Shown: positions 46,140-54,297 of the stretch, piece by piece | How the letters are laid out: each line of letters starts with the position of its first letter | How positions within the stretch are numbered: position 1 is the first letter of the stretch | NCBI RefSeq assembly: GCF_002001045.1 | Contig: NZ_MUNR01000014.1 | Location: 186,001-250,000, forward strand | Source of the DNA: Rhodanobacter sp. C01 | GTDB lineage: Bacteria; Pseudomonadota; Gammaproteobacteria; Xanthomonadales; Rhodanobacteraceae | DNA length: 64,000 bases | Direction of reading: 5' to 3' | Translations under genes and position numbers: made by a program | The notes under the pieces: generated by a model | What the model saw: the letters and a program-made list of their open reading frames with translations, nothing else | Databases searched by the model: none | Told to the model about the DNA's origin: nothing

Positions 46140-46564
46140 GATGGTTTCTCCGGAGGCGAGAAAGCTGGCACGAAGCGGTGATGCTGGCTGTGGACGCGGC
46201 GGTGCGTCGAAGTCCCGTTCTGTGGCCAGACCGTGGGCGGTGGTTCAGATAACGCGATCCCCAAGCGGCAACGGAGCACATCCCCCTGCAGATGGTCCTG
46301 GCGCTTGTCAGGCGAACGTAACGCACTCACCAGGTGGCTGGAAGTGCTTGTCAGGACGAAACTTATTGCGATATTGGGCGGCTCGGGCCAGTGCCGGAAA
46401 TGGCCTGCGAAGTGCATGCATGGCAACGCTGCGGCGGTCGGCAGACATGTATTCGCCATGCGGCTGCCAGATGCGAATGGCCAGGTTGCGGCACAATAGA
46501 GAAGCTGTGTGCAGCGGATGATTGTTCGCTGATGCCAGCTCCCCACTCATTACAAAGCCGCCCC
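46140..46564. other. Divergent intergenic region without a gene
   Basis: A 425-base gap between the sedolisin gene (minus strand) and the fumarase gene (plus strand). The frame of the fumarase is open upstream to 46334, but that stretch is Cys/Arg-rich and unlike the family. No strong hairpin, repeat or promoter consensus stands out. Confidence 0.5.
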
Positions 46565-48079
46565 ATGACCACCATCAAGCAAGACGATCTGATCCAGTCC
46601 GTTGCCGACGCGCTGCAGTACATCAGCTATTACCACCCGGTCGACTACATCAGGGGCCTCGCCGCCGCGTACGAACGCGAGGAAAGCACGGCCGCGAAGG
46701 ACGCGATGGCGCAGATCCTGATCAATTCTCGGATGGCTGCAGAGGGGCATCGCCCGTTGTGCCAGGACACCGGCATCGTCACCGTGTTCATCAAGGTCGG
46801 CATGGGCGTGCAGTGGGACGCCACACTGTCGCTGGAAGACATGATCAACGAGGGCGTGCGCCGCGCCTACAACGACCCGGACAACAAGCTGCGTGCCAGC
46901 ATCCTGGCCGATCCGGCCGGCAAGCGCGTCAACACGAAGGACAACACGCCGGCCGTCATCAATGTGTCGATCGTGCCGGGCAACAAGGTCGACGTGATCG
47001 TGGCGGCAAAGGGTGGCGGTTCCGAGGCGAAGTCGAAGTTCGTGATGCTCAACCCGTCCGATTCGATCGTCGACTGGGTGCTGAAGACCATGCCGACGAT
47101 GGGCGCCGGTTGGTGCCCGCCGGGCATGCTGGGTCTGGGCATTGGTGGCACCGCCGAGAAGGCGATGCTGATGGCGAAGGAAGCGCTGATGGAGCCGATC
47201 GACATCCAGGAGCTGATCGCGCGTGGCCCGGCCAATCGCGCCGAGGAACTGCGCATCGAGCTGTACGACAAGGTCAATGCGCTCGGTATCGGTGCGCAGG
47301 GTCTGGGTGGCCTGACCACTGTGCTCGACATCAAGATCAAGGATTATCCGACCCACGCGGCCAACCTGCCGGTGGCGCTGATCCCGAACTGCGCCGCCAC
47401 GCGCCATGCGCATTTCACGCTGGACGGTTCCGGCCCGGTGATGCTCGACCCGCCGTCACTGGAAGACTGGCCGAAACTGACTTACGACACCTCGAAAGGG
47501 CGTCGGGTGAATCTCGACACGGTGACGAAGGAAGACGTAGCCAACTGGAAGCCCGGCGAAGTGTTGCTGCTCAACGGCAAGCTGCTGACCGGTCGCGACG
47601 CCGCGCACAAGCGCATGGTCGAGATGCTCAACAAGGGCGAACCGCTGCCGGTCGACTTCAAGGGCCGCTTCATTTACTACGTCGGCCCGGTGGACCCGGT
47701 GCGTGACGAGGTGGTCGGCCCGGCTGGCCCCACCACCGCCACGCGCATGGACAAGTTCACCGAACAGGTGCTGGCGCAGACCGGCCTGCTGGGCATGGTC
47801 GGCAAGGCCGAGCGCGGTCCCGCGGCGATCGAGGCGATCAAGAAGCACCAGTCGGTGTACCTGATGGCGGTCGGCGGTGCTGCTTATCTGGTGTCCAAGG
47901 CGATCAAGGCCTCGCGCGTGGTCGGCTTCGCCGACCTCGGCATGGAGGCGATCTACGAGTTCACCGTGCAGGACATGCCGGTCACCGTGGCGGTGGATTC
48001 GGTTGGCAGCTCGGTGCACCAGACGGGTCCGAAGGAGTGGCAGGCACGGATCGGCCGGATTCCCGTGGTTGTCCAGTAA
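46565..48079 (+). CDS. fumA: Fumarate hydratase, class I (iron-sulfur)
   Basis: A 504-residue oxygen-sensitive fumarase that interconverts fumarate and malate in the citric acid cycle using a [4Fe-4S] cluster. The N-terminal alpha domain has PLCQDTGIVTVFIKVG with cluster-ligand candidate Cys66, AKGGGSEAKSKFVMLNPSDS near residue 147, and GAGWCPPGMLGLGIGG near 180. The C-terminal beta domain starts near residue 330 (LLNGKLLTGRDAAHKRMVEM) and contains FIYYVGPVDPV. Full-length compared with the single-chain class I family. It is followed by lysAC, 132 bases away, with a palindromic candidate operator between. Confidence 0.95.
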   Translation: MTTIKQDDLIQSVADALQYISYYHPVDYIRGLAAAYEREESTAAKDAMAQILINSRMAAEGHRPLCQDTGIVTVFIKVGMGVQWDATLSLEDMINEGVRRAYNDPDNKLRASILADPAGKRVNTKDNTPAVINVSIVPGNKVDVIVAAKGGGSEAKSKFVMLNPSDSIVDWVLKTMPTMGAGWCPPGMLGLGIGGTAEKAMLMAKEALMEPIDIQELIARGPANRAEELRIELYDKVNALGIGAQGLGGLTTVLDIKIKDYPTHAANLPVALIPNCAATRHAHFTLDGSGPVMLDPPSLEDWPKLTYDTSKGRRVNLDTVTKEDVANWKPGEVLLLNGKLLTGRDAAHKRMVEMLNKGEPLPVDFKGRFIYYVGPVDPVRDEVVGPAGPTTATRMDKFTEQVLAQTGLLGMVGKAERGPAAIEAIKKHQSVYLMAVGGAAYLVSKAIKASRVVGFADLGMEAIYEFTVQDMPVTVAVDSVGSSVHQTGPKEWQARIGRIPVVVQ

Positions 48080-48107
48080 GCTGCATGCATGACGTGCGCG
48101 GATGATA

Positions 48108-48125
48108 TGGAAGTCTAGACGTCCA
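48108..48125. promoter_or_regulatory. MetJ-box-like palindrome upstream of lysAC
   Basis: TGGAAGTCTAGACGTCCA is an 18-base dyad with one mismatched pair. Read as two tandem 8-mers (GGAAGTCT, AGACGTCC) it matches the AGACGTCT met-box at 13 of 16 positions. It lies 86 bases before the aspartate kinase start. Whether this lineage has a MetJ-type repressor is not known from the window. Confidence 0.4.
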
Positions 48126-48211
48126 AACATGGAATTCGGCAGGGCCATTGCAATTGTCTTGCCGCAGCGCAACACTGACGGGATGCCTTTCTTCCCAACC
48201 GCCCATAGCGA

Positions 48212-50830
48212 ATGCCTGTGACTCCGCCAAATTCCGTGCCGCTGCCCGCGGACGCCCCCTGGATCGTGATGAAGTTCGGCGGCACCAGTGTCGCCACGCT
48301 GCCCCGTTGGCAGAATATCCGTGAGCTGGTTGCCAGCCGCCGCGCCGAAGGCGCGCGCGTGCTGGTGGTCGTCTCCGCGCTGACCGGCATCACCGATGCG
48401 CTGAAACAGGTGTGCGGCGAAGGCGACCAGGACAAACGCAAGGCGGCGGCCGGCGCGATCGCGCAACGTCACTACGATCTGCTGGAACACATGCAGCTGG
48501 CTTTGCCGGATACGCTGGGTGCCCGCCTGACCGATCTGGCGCAGCTGGCTGCGCAGGGTGCGGTCGTGCATGGCGAGCTGGCCTGGACAGCGAAAGTCCA
48601 GGCACATGGCGAGCTGATGTCCAGCGCTCTGGGTGCCGCCTTCCTGAGTCACAGTGGCTTGCCCACGCAATGGCTGGATGCGCGCGAGTGCCTCGCCGCG
48701 GTGGCGCTGCCGAACCAGAACGAACGCACCCGGCTGCTCTCGGCGATGGTCGAGGCAAAGCCCGATCCGGCCTTGAACGCGCAGCTGGCCACGCTGGGCG
48801 AGGTGTTCATCACCCAAGGCTTCATCGCGCGCGAAAGCGAAGGTCGCACGGTGCTGCTCGGCCGTGGCGGTTCGGATACCTCGGCCGCGTACTTCGGTGC
48901 GTTGTTGAAGGCGACGCGGGTGGAGATCTGGACCGACGTGGCCGGCATGTTCACCGCCAATCCGCGTCAGGTGCCGGGTGCGCGCCTGCTGCAGCGGCTG
49001 GATTACGAGGAGGCGCAGGAAATCGCCTCCACCGGCGCCAAGGTGCTGCATCCACGCTGCCTGTCGCCGCTGCGCGAGCCGCGCGTGCCGCTGCTGATCA
49101 AGGACACCAACCGACCCGAGCTGGATGGCACGGTGATCGGCCCCGAGGTCCGCGCACACGCGCCCAGCGTCAAGGCGATCAGCGCACGCAAGGGCATTAC
49201 CCTGGTGTCGATGGAGTCGGTCGGCATGTGGCAGCAGGTCGGCTTTCTCGCCGACGTGTTCGCCCAGTTCAAGCGGCATGGGTTGTCGGTGGACCTGATC
49301 GGTTCGGCCGAGACCAACGTCACCGTATCGCTCGATCCCACCGAAAACCTGCTCGATTCGGATGCCATCGCCGCGCTGGCGAGCGACCTGGCGAAGGTAT
49401 GCCGGGTCAAGGTGATCGCGCCGTGCGCGGCGATCACCCTGGTCGGTCGTGGCATGCGCTCGCTGTTGCATACGCTGTCCGGCGTGCTGGCCGAGTTCGG
49501 CCAGTTGCGCGTGCACCTGATCTCGCAATCGTCGAACAACCTCAACCTCACCTTCGTGGTGGACGAGGAAGTGGTCGACTCCTTGCTGCCGCATCTGCAT
49601 GACCTGCTGATCGCCGCCGGCGCGCTGCGCACCGACGACAGCGCATTGTTCGGTCCCAGCTGGCAGACGCTGTACGGCAGTGGCGATATGGTGGATGCAC
49701 CTGCAGCGTGGTGGCGCGAGTCGCAGCGGGAACACCTGTTGAAACTGGCCGTGGAAGCCACGCCACGCTACGTCTACCACCTGCCTACGGTGCGCCAGCA
49801 GGCGCGCGAGCTGAAGACGCTCGCGGCGGTGGATCGCCTGCACTACGCGGTAAAGGCGAATACCCATCCGGCGATCCTGCGCGCGCTGGCCGAGGAAGGT
49901 TTCGGTTTTGAATGCGTTTCACCCGGCGAGCTGAAGGCAGTGAGCGCGGTGGTGCCTGAAGCGGCGCCGCTGCTGTTCACGCCGAATTTCGCGCCACGCG
50001 AAGACTACGCGCGTGCACTGGATACTCGGGCCACTGTCTCGCTCGATGCCTTGTACCCGCTGGAGCATTGGGGCGAGTTGTTCCGGGGCCGCGAGATCGT
50101 CCTTCGGGTAGATCTTGGTCGCGGTCTCGGCCATCACGAAAAGGTGCGCACCGGGGGCAGCGGCAGCAAGTTCGGCTTGCCGGTGGAGCTGATCGATGCC
50201 TTCCTGCGACTGGCTGATGCGCATGGCGTGATCGTGCGCGGCCTGCATGCACATCTGGGCTCGGGCATCCTGGATGACGCTCATTGGGGCGAGGTCTATG
50301 GCCAGCTGGCCAGCTTGGCCGAGCGCATCGGCAGCGTCAGCTTCATCGATATCGGCGGCGGCCTCGGCGTGCCGTCGCATCCGGGCGAGGCGCGGCTGGA
50401 TGTCGCGGCGCTCGACCGCGTGTTGCGCGAGGTCAAGGCGGCTTATCCGCACTACCAGTTGTGGATGGAGCCGGGGCGCTACCTGGTGGCCGACGCCGGC
50501 GTGTTGCTGGCGCGGGTGACCCAGCAGAAAGGCAAGGGCGCGTTCCGCTACCTCGGCATCGACACCGGCATGAACAGCCTGATCCGCCCTGCCTTGTACG
50601 AGGCGTGGCACGAGATCGTGAATCTCACGCGGCTCGACGAACCGGCCACCGCGCTGTATCAGGTGGTCGGTCCGATCTGCGAAAGCGGCGACGTCCTCGG
50701 CACCGACCGCCGCCTGCCCGAGGCGCAGGAGGGCGACGTGATTCTGATTGCCCAGGCCGGGGCCTACGGCAAGGTGATGTCCTCGCACTACAACCTGCGC
50801 GACGAAGCCGACGAGATCGTGATCGAATAG
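48212..50830 (+). CDS. lysAC: Bifunctional aspartate kinase / diaminopimelate decarboxylase
   Basis: An 872-residue fusion of the first and last enzymes of lysine synthesis, a hallmark of Xanthomonadales. The N-terminal kinase begins MKFGGTSVATLP near residue 20 and shows LLGRGGSDTSAAYFGALLKA near 215. ACT regulatory domains at about 320-475 (TLVSMESVGMWQQVGFLAD) would bind effectors such as lysine or threonine. The C-terminal PLP barrel starts near 510; the PLP lysine is K548 in YAVKAN, followed by HAHLGSGI, FIDIGGGLGVPSH and GPICESGDVLG. The first activity phosphorylates aspartate; the second makes lysine from meso-diaminopimelate. It heads a tight run with murL (5-base gap) and murD2. Confidence 0.96.
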   Translation: MPVTPPNSVPLPADAPWIVMKFGGTSVATLPRWQNIRELVASRRAEGARVLVVVSALTGITDALKQVCGEGDQDKRKAAAGAIAQRHYDLLEHMQLALPDTLGARLTDLAQLAAQGAVVHGELAWTAKVQAHGELMSSALGAAFLSHSGLPTQWLDARECLAAVALPNQNERTRLLSAMVEAKPDPALNAQLATLGEVFITQGFIARESEGRTVLLGRGGSDTSAAYFGALLKATRVEIWTDVAGMFTANPRQVPGARLLQRLDYEEAQEIASTGAKVLHPRCLSPLREPRVPLLIKDTNRPELDGTVIGPEVRAHAPSVKAISARKGITLVSMESVGMWQQVGFLADVFAQFKRHGLSVDLIGSAETNVTVSLDPTENLLDSDAIAALASDLAKVCRVKVIAPCAAITLVGRGMRSLLHTLSGVLAEFGQLRVHLISQSSNNLNLTFVVDEEVVDSLLPHLHDLLIAAGALRTDDSALFGPSWQTLYGSGDMVDAPAAWWRESQREHLLKLAVEATPRYVYHLPTVRQQARELKTLAAVDRLHYAVKANTHPAILRALAEEGFGFECVSPGELKAVSAVVPEAAPLLFTPNFAPREDYARALDTRATVSLDALYPLEHWGELFRGREIVLRVDLGRGLGHHEKVRTGGSGSKFGLPVELIDAFLRLADAHGVIVRGLHAHLGSGILDDAHWGEVYGQLASLAERIGSVSFIDIGGGLGVPSHPGEARLDVAALDRVLREVKAAYPHYQLWMEPGRYLVADAGVLLARVTQQKGKGAFRYLGIDTGMNSLIRPALYEAWHEIVNLTRLDEPATALYQVVGPICESGDVLGTDRRLPEAQEGDVILIAQAGAYGKVMSSHYNLRDEADEIVIE

Positions 50831-50835
50831 GCGCC

Positions 50836-52200
50836 ATGGCGCTGGAGAAAGTATTGGTGAGTACCGTGATGCAACCCCGCCTGACCCAGGTCTTCCGCTT
50901 CGTGCGCTGCAGCTACGCCGATGGCGTGGCCGAGCTGGTGTACGCGTTCGACGACGGTGAGGAGCTGGTCGAGCGGATCCGTTTTCCGCAGGCGCCAACG
51001 GCGCCTGCGCAACATGCCTCGGCGTTTGATGCCGCGTTGAAGCTGCTGCACCTGATTGCCGGAGTCAGCTATTACAAGGCCGGCATACCGCCGAAGATCG
51101 ATGTGGCGACGGGGCCGCTCGACGAGGCCACCGCTGAGTTGCTGGATCAGTTGTACCTGCATGGGCTGGCTGAATTTGCCTATCGCAACGGACTGGACTT
51201 GCGTGGGCGCATAGCATTCCCACGTGGCGGTACGGCGCCATCGGTGGCAAAGGCCGCGGGTTTGCCGAAACGCACGCTGGTGCCGATCGGCGGCGGCAAG
51301 GATTCGCTGGTGGCCGTGGAAGCGATCAAGGCGATCGGTGGCGAAGCGACTGCGGTGTGGGTGGGCAATTCCGCCTTGATCGCTGCCTGCGCCGAACGCA
51401 CCGGGCTGCCCACGTTGAACATCCAGCGCGAGCTGGCACCGGAATTGTTCGAGCTGAACCGGCTCGGTGCGTGGAACGGGCATATCCCGGTCACCGCAGT
51501 GAATTCGGCGATCCTCGCGGTGGCTGCCATCCTGTATGGCTACGACTCCATCACGTTCGCCAACGAGCGTTCCGCCTCGGCGGCTACGCTGGAATACGAA
51601 GGCCAGCAGGTGAACCACCAGTGGAGCAAGGGTTACGCGTTCGAGCAACTGCTCGGTGACTGGCTGCATACCCACGTGGCCAGCGATCTTGATTATTGCT
51701 CGCTGTTGCGGCCGTATTCGGAGCTGGCCATCACCCGCGCATTCGCGAAGCTGACGCCGTACTTCGATGTGTTTTCCAGCTGCAACCGCAACTTCAGAAT
51801 CCTCGGCCCGAAGCCGGCGGACCGCTGGTGCGGACAGTGCCCGAAGTGCCATTTCGTGTTTCTTGCGCTGGGACCGTTCCTGCCCAAGCCGCGCCTGCTT
51901 TCGATCTTCGGCCGCAACCTGCTGGACGACGAAAACCAGGCAGCCGGCTTCGATGCATTGCTGGAGTATCAGGATCACAAGCCGTTCGAATGCGTGGGCG
52001 AGGGTGCCGAGGCACGTGCCGCGATGTACGCGCTGAGCCAGCGGCCGGAGTGGCAGGAGGACGCCTTGATCGAGCGCTTCCGCAGCGAAATCCTGCCGCA
52101 GCTCGATCCCGCGCAACTGGCCCTGGAGCCGTGGCTGGAACCGTCCGCCGAACAACGCGTGCCGGCGCGATTGCAGCCTGCGTTAAAGACGATCGGCTGA
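50836..52200 (+). CDS. murL: UDP-MurNAc-L-Ala-L-Glu epimerase (MurL)
   Basis: A 454-residue ATP-dependent enzyme that epimerises the terminal L-Glu of UDP-MurNAc-L-Ala-L-Glu to D-Glu, an alternative to glutamate racemase first described in Xanthomonas oryzae. The sequence shows a PP-loop-like nucleotide motif VPIGGGKDSLVAVEAIKAIG near residue 152, FANERSASAATLEYEGQQVN near 245 and a Cys cluster RWCGQCPKCHFVFLALGPFL near 330, as in that family. It lies five bases after lysAC and shares a TGATG stop/start with murD2. The start could instead be the in-frame ATG at 50869, preceded by GGTGAG. Assignment rests on context plus recalled family features. Confidence 0.87.
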   Translation: MALEKVLVSTVMQPRLTQVFRFVRCSYADGVAELVYAFDDGEELVERIRFPQAPTAPAQHASAFDAALKLLHLIAGVSYYKAGIPPKIDVATGPLDEATAELLDQLYLHGLAEFAYRNGLDLRGRIAFPRGGTAPSVAKAAGLPKRTLVPIGGGKDSLVAVEAIKAIGGEATAVWVGNSALIAACAERTGLPTLNIQRELAPELFELNRLGAWNGHIPVTAVNSAILAVAAILYGYDSITFANERSASAATLEYEGQQVNHQWSKGYAFEQLLGDWLHTHVASDLDYCSLLRPYSELAITRAFAKLTPYFDVFSSCNRNFRILGPKPADRWCGQCPKCHFVFLALGPFLPKPRLLSIFGRNLLDDENQAAGFDALLEYQDHKPFECVGEGAEARAAMYALSQRPEWQEDALIERFRSEILPQLDPAQLALEPWLEPSAEQRVPARLQPALKTIG

Positions 52201-53573
52201 TGCGCATCGCCGATCTGGCTGGCCGTCGTGTCGCGATCTGGGGTTTCGGTCGCGAGGGCCGTGCGGCCATTGCAGCGCTGCGCCAGCGTCTGCCGCTGCA
52301 GCCGCTGACACTGTTCTGCGGCGCGACTGAAGTCAAATCAGCACGTGCGTTCGATGCTGCGCTGGACATTGTCGCGGGCGATCCGGATGCACCCATGCTG
52401 GGCGCTTTCGATGTGGTGGTGAAGTCGCCGGGCATCTCGGCATACAAGCCCGCGTTGCTCGCGGCACAGGCGCAGGGCACGCAGTTCACGTCCGGTACGG
52501 CGCTATGGTTTGGCGAGAATCCTGATGCACGCGTGATTGCCGTCACCGGCACCAAGGGCAAGAGCACCACCAGCGCGCTGATCGCGCACCTGGCGCGTGC
52601 ACTCGGTCTGCGCACGGCGCTGGCGGGAAACATCGGCTTGCCGCTGCTGGAACTGCTCGATTCCCAGGTTGTTTCGCAGCCGGCCGACCTGTGGGTGATC
52701 GAGCTGTCCAGTTTCCAGACGGGTGAGGCCGCCCCGCTGGAACTCGGGGTGGTCACCAGCCTGTACGAGGAGCACCTGGACTGGCACGGTTCGCGCGAGC
52801 GTTATGTGGTGGACAAGCTGCGCCTGGCCGACGTCTCCCGGCAGCTGCTGGTCTGTGCATTGCAGACGTCTCTGCTGGAGCGCACGCAGGCACATCCGCA
52901 TCGTCTGTTGTTCGGTCAGCCGGAGGGCTGGCATGTCGTCGATGGCTTCATTCGTCGCGGCAGCCACGAAGTATTTCCGGTTGAACAATTGGCTGCGCCA
53001 GGTCTGCACAACGCGCTCAATGCCTGCGCCGCGTTGGCGGCGCTGGCTGCCGTTGGCATGGACGCGCAGGCTGCCGCGCCGGCTCTCGCGCGTTTCCGCC
53101 CGCTGCCGCATCGCCTGCAACCGCTTGGCGAGCACGGCGGGCGGCATTGGATCAATGACTCGATCAGCACCACACCGCTGGCCACGCTGGCGGCACTCGA
53201 CAGCGTCGAAGGGCGCGAGGTCACCGTCATTGTTGGTGGGCACGATCGTGGCCTCGACTGGACGGACTTCGTGCTCGGCATGAAGCGGCATGCGCCCCAC
53301 GCCATCGTGGCGCAGGGTGCCAATGGCCCGCGCATTGCGCGCGCTTTGCGTGAGGCCGGTGTGCCTGTCGTGCTGGAGGAAACCGTCGATCTGGCCTCCG
53401 CGATTGCCCGCGCCAAGGTGCTGACTCCTGTCGGTGGCGTCGTCCTGCTGTCGCCGGGTGCTCCGAGTTTCGACCAGTTTCATGATTACGCCGAACGCGG
53501 ACGGCGCTTTGCCGAGCTGGCTGGCTTCGAAGGGCACGAGATCACCGGCATCGAGGGGCTGGGAGTCAGTTGA
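52200..53573 (+). CDS. murD2: UDP-N-acetylmuramoyl-L-alanine--L-glutamate ligase (MurD2)
   Basis: A 457-residue Mur ligase. It shows an N-terminal Rossmann-like UDP-binding domain (AIWGFGREGRAAIAALRQ), the ATP motif VTGTKGKSTTSALIAHL near residue 115, the catalytic region ELSSFQTGE and EEHLDWHGSRERY near 195, and the C-terminal domain with WINDSISTTPLATLAAL and VGGHDRGLDW. Paired with murL it is best read as the MurD2 variant that adds L-Glu to UDP-MurNAc-L-Ala, with MurL then inverting it; classical MurD adds D-Glu. Its start overlaps the murL stop, so the two are translated together. The L-Glu preference is inferred from the neighbour. Confidence 0.9.
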   Translation: MRIADLAGRRVAIWGFGREGRAAIAALRQRLPLQPLTLFCGATEVKSARAFDAALDIVAGDPDAPMLGAFDVVVKSPGISAYKPALLAAQAQGTQFTSGTALWFGENPDARVIAVTGTKGKSTTSALIAHLARALGLRTALAGNIGLPLLELLDSQVVSQPADLWVIELSSFQTGEAAPLELGVVTSLYEEHLDWHGSRERYVVDKLRLADVSRQLLVCALQTSLLERTQAHPHRLLFGQPEGWHVVDGFIRRGSHEVFPVEQLAAPGLHNALNACAALAALAAVGMDAQAAAPALARFRPLPHRLQPLGEHGGRHWINDSISTTPLATLAALDSVEGREVTVIVGGHDRGLDWTDFVLGMKRHAPHAIVAQGANGPRIARALREAGVPVVLEETVDLASAIARAKVLTPVGGVVLLSPGAPSFDQFHDYAERGRRFAELAGFEGHEITGIEGLGVS

Positions 53574-53685
53574 AGCATCGCCTTTTCACGCCTGCATGCG
53601 TGGACGATGGATGCGTGGCTGATATCCGGCATTGACGCACCGAAGGTGTTTCGCACGTTGCACGCATCAGGAGTCTGTTCCTCAC

Positions 53686-54165
53686 ATGCCCTTCGACGAC
53701 ATGCCCTTTGATATCCGTCTGGACGACTTGCGCGGGCCGGAAGTCGCCGCGCTGTTGCAGGAACACCTGCAGGACATGAAGCTGCATTCGCCGCCCGAGA
53801 GCATTCACGCGCTGGATCTGGACCGACTGCGGCAGCCGGAAATCACGTTCTGGACGGTTTGGCAGAACAGTGAACTGCTGGGCTGCGGAGCGATCAGGGA
53901 GATTGACGCAGCCCATGCCGAAATCAAGTCCATGCGTACATCGAGGCGGCATCGGCGCAGAGGTGTGGCGGCGGCGATGCTGCAGCACATTCTGGATGAG
54001 GCTTTGCGTCGTGGTTATCGGCGGCTGAGTCTTGAAACAGGTTCGGCCAGTGCGTTCGAGCCGGCACGGCAGCTTTATGTGCGATTCGGCTTTCGGCCCT
54101 GCGGTCCGTTCGCGGAATACCTCGATGACCCGCACAGTGTGTTCATGACACACGAGCTGCAGTGA
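53686..54165 (+). CDS. GNAT family N-acetyltransferase
   Basis: A 159-residue acetyltransferase. The acetyl-CoA motif is RRHRRRGVAAAMLQHILDEA near residue 86, preceded by the beta-4 strand AEIKSMRTS and followed by LSLETGSASAFEPARQLYVR and FGFRPCGPFAEY. It belongs to the subgroup that includes YsnE- and PhnO-like small-molecule acetyltransferases. ATG at 53686 is preferred, with AGGAG 12 bases upstream, a long spacer. It follows murD2 by 112 bases and faces the M13 peptidase gene across a hairpin. Confidence 0.87.
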   Translation: MPFDDMPFDIRLDDLRGPEVAALLQEHLQDMKLHSPPESIHALDLDRLRQPEITFWTVWQNSELLGCGAIREIDAAHAEIKSMRTSRRHRRRGVAAAMLQHILDEALRRGYRRLSLETGSASAFEPARQLYVRFGFRPCGPFAEYLDDPHSVFMTHELQ

Positions 54166-54239
54166 GGTTCATGAGGCCGAGCGCAGCGTTTCGATGGCGC
54201 CACTACGGGAGCGCCACCGGCGCATGACCCATCAAGCGA

Positions 54240-54278
54240 AACAGCCACGCCTCTTGCGAGACGTGGCTGTTCTTCCTT
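54240..54278. terminator. Hairpin terminator between convergent genes
   Basis: Stem ACAGCCACG/CGTGGCTGT with an inner CTC/GAG pair set and TTGC loop. The plus strand continues TCTTCCTTT, a modest U-tract. It sits between the GNAT stop and the convergent M13 peptidase stop, where it could serve both. Confidence 0.6.
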
Positions 54279-54297
54279 TAGTGCGGGGATTGTCGCC

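Noticed and set aside
47456-49867. An 803-codon open frame on the minus strand opposite fumarase and lysAC
   Set aside because: Both plus-strand genes have complete, conserved motifs; the opposite frame is a His/Gln/Arg-rich shadow, as expected in high-GC DNA.
50836-52200. PP-loop-like GGGKDS motif suggesting a tRNA-thiolation or asparagine-synthase-type enzyme
   Set aside because: Length, Cys cluster and tight coupling to a MurD-type ligase fit MurL, which also uses ATP.
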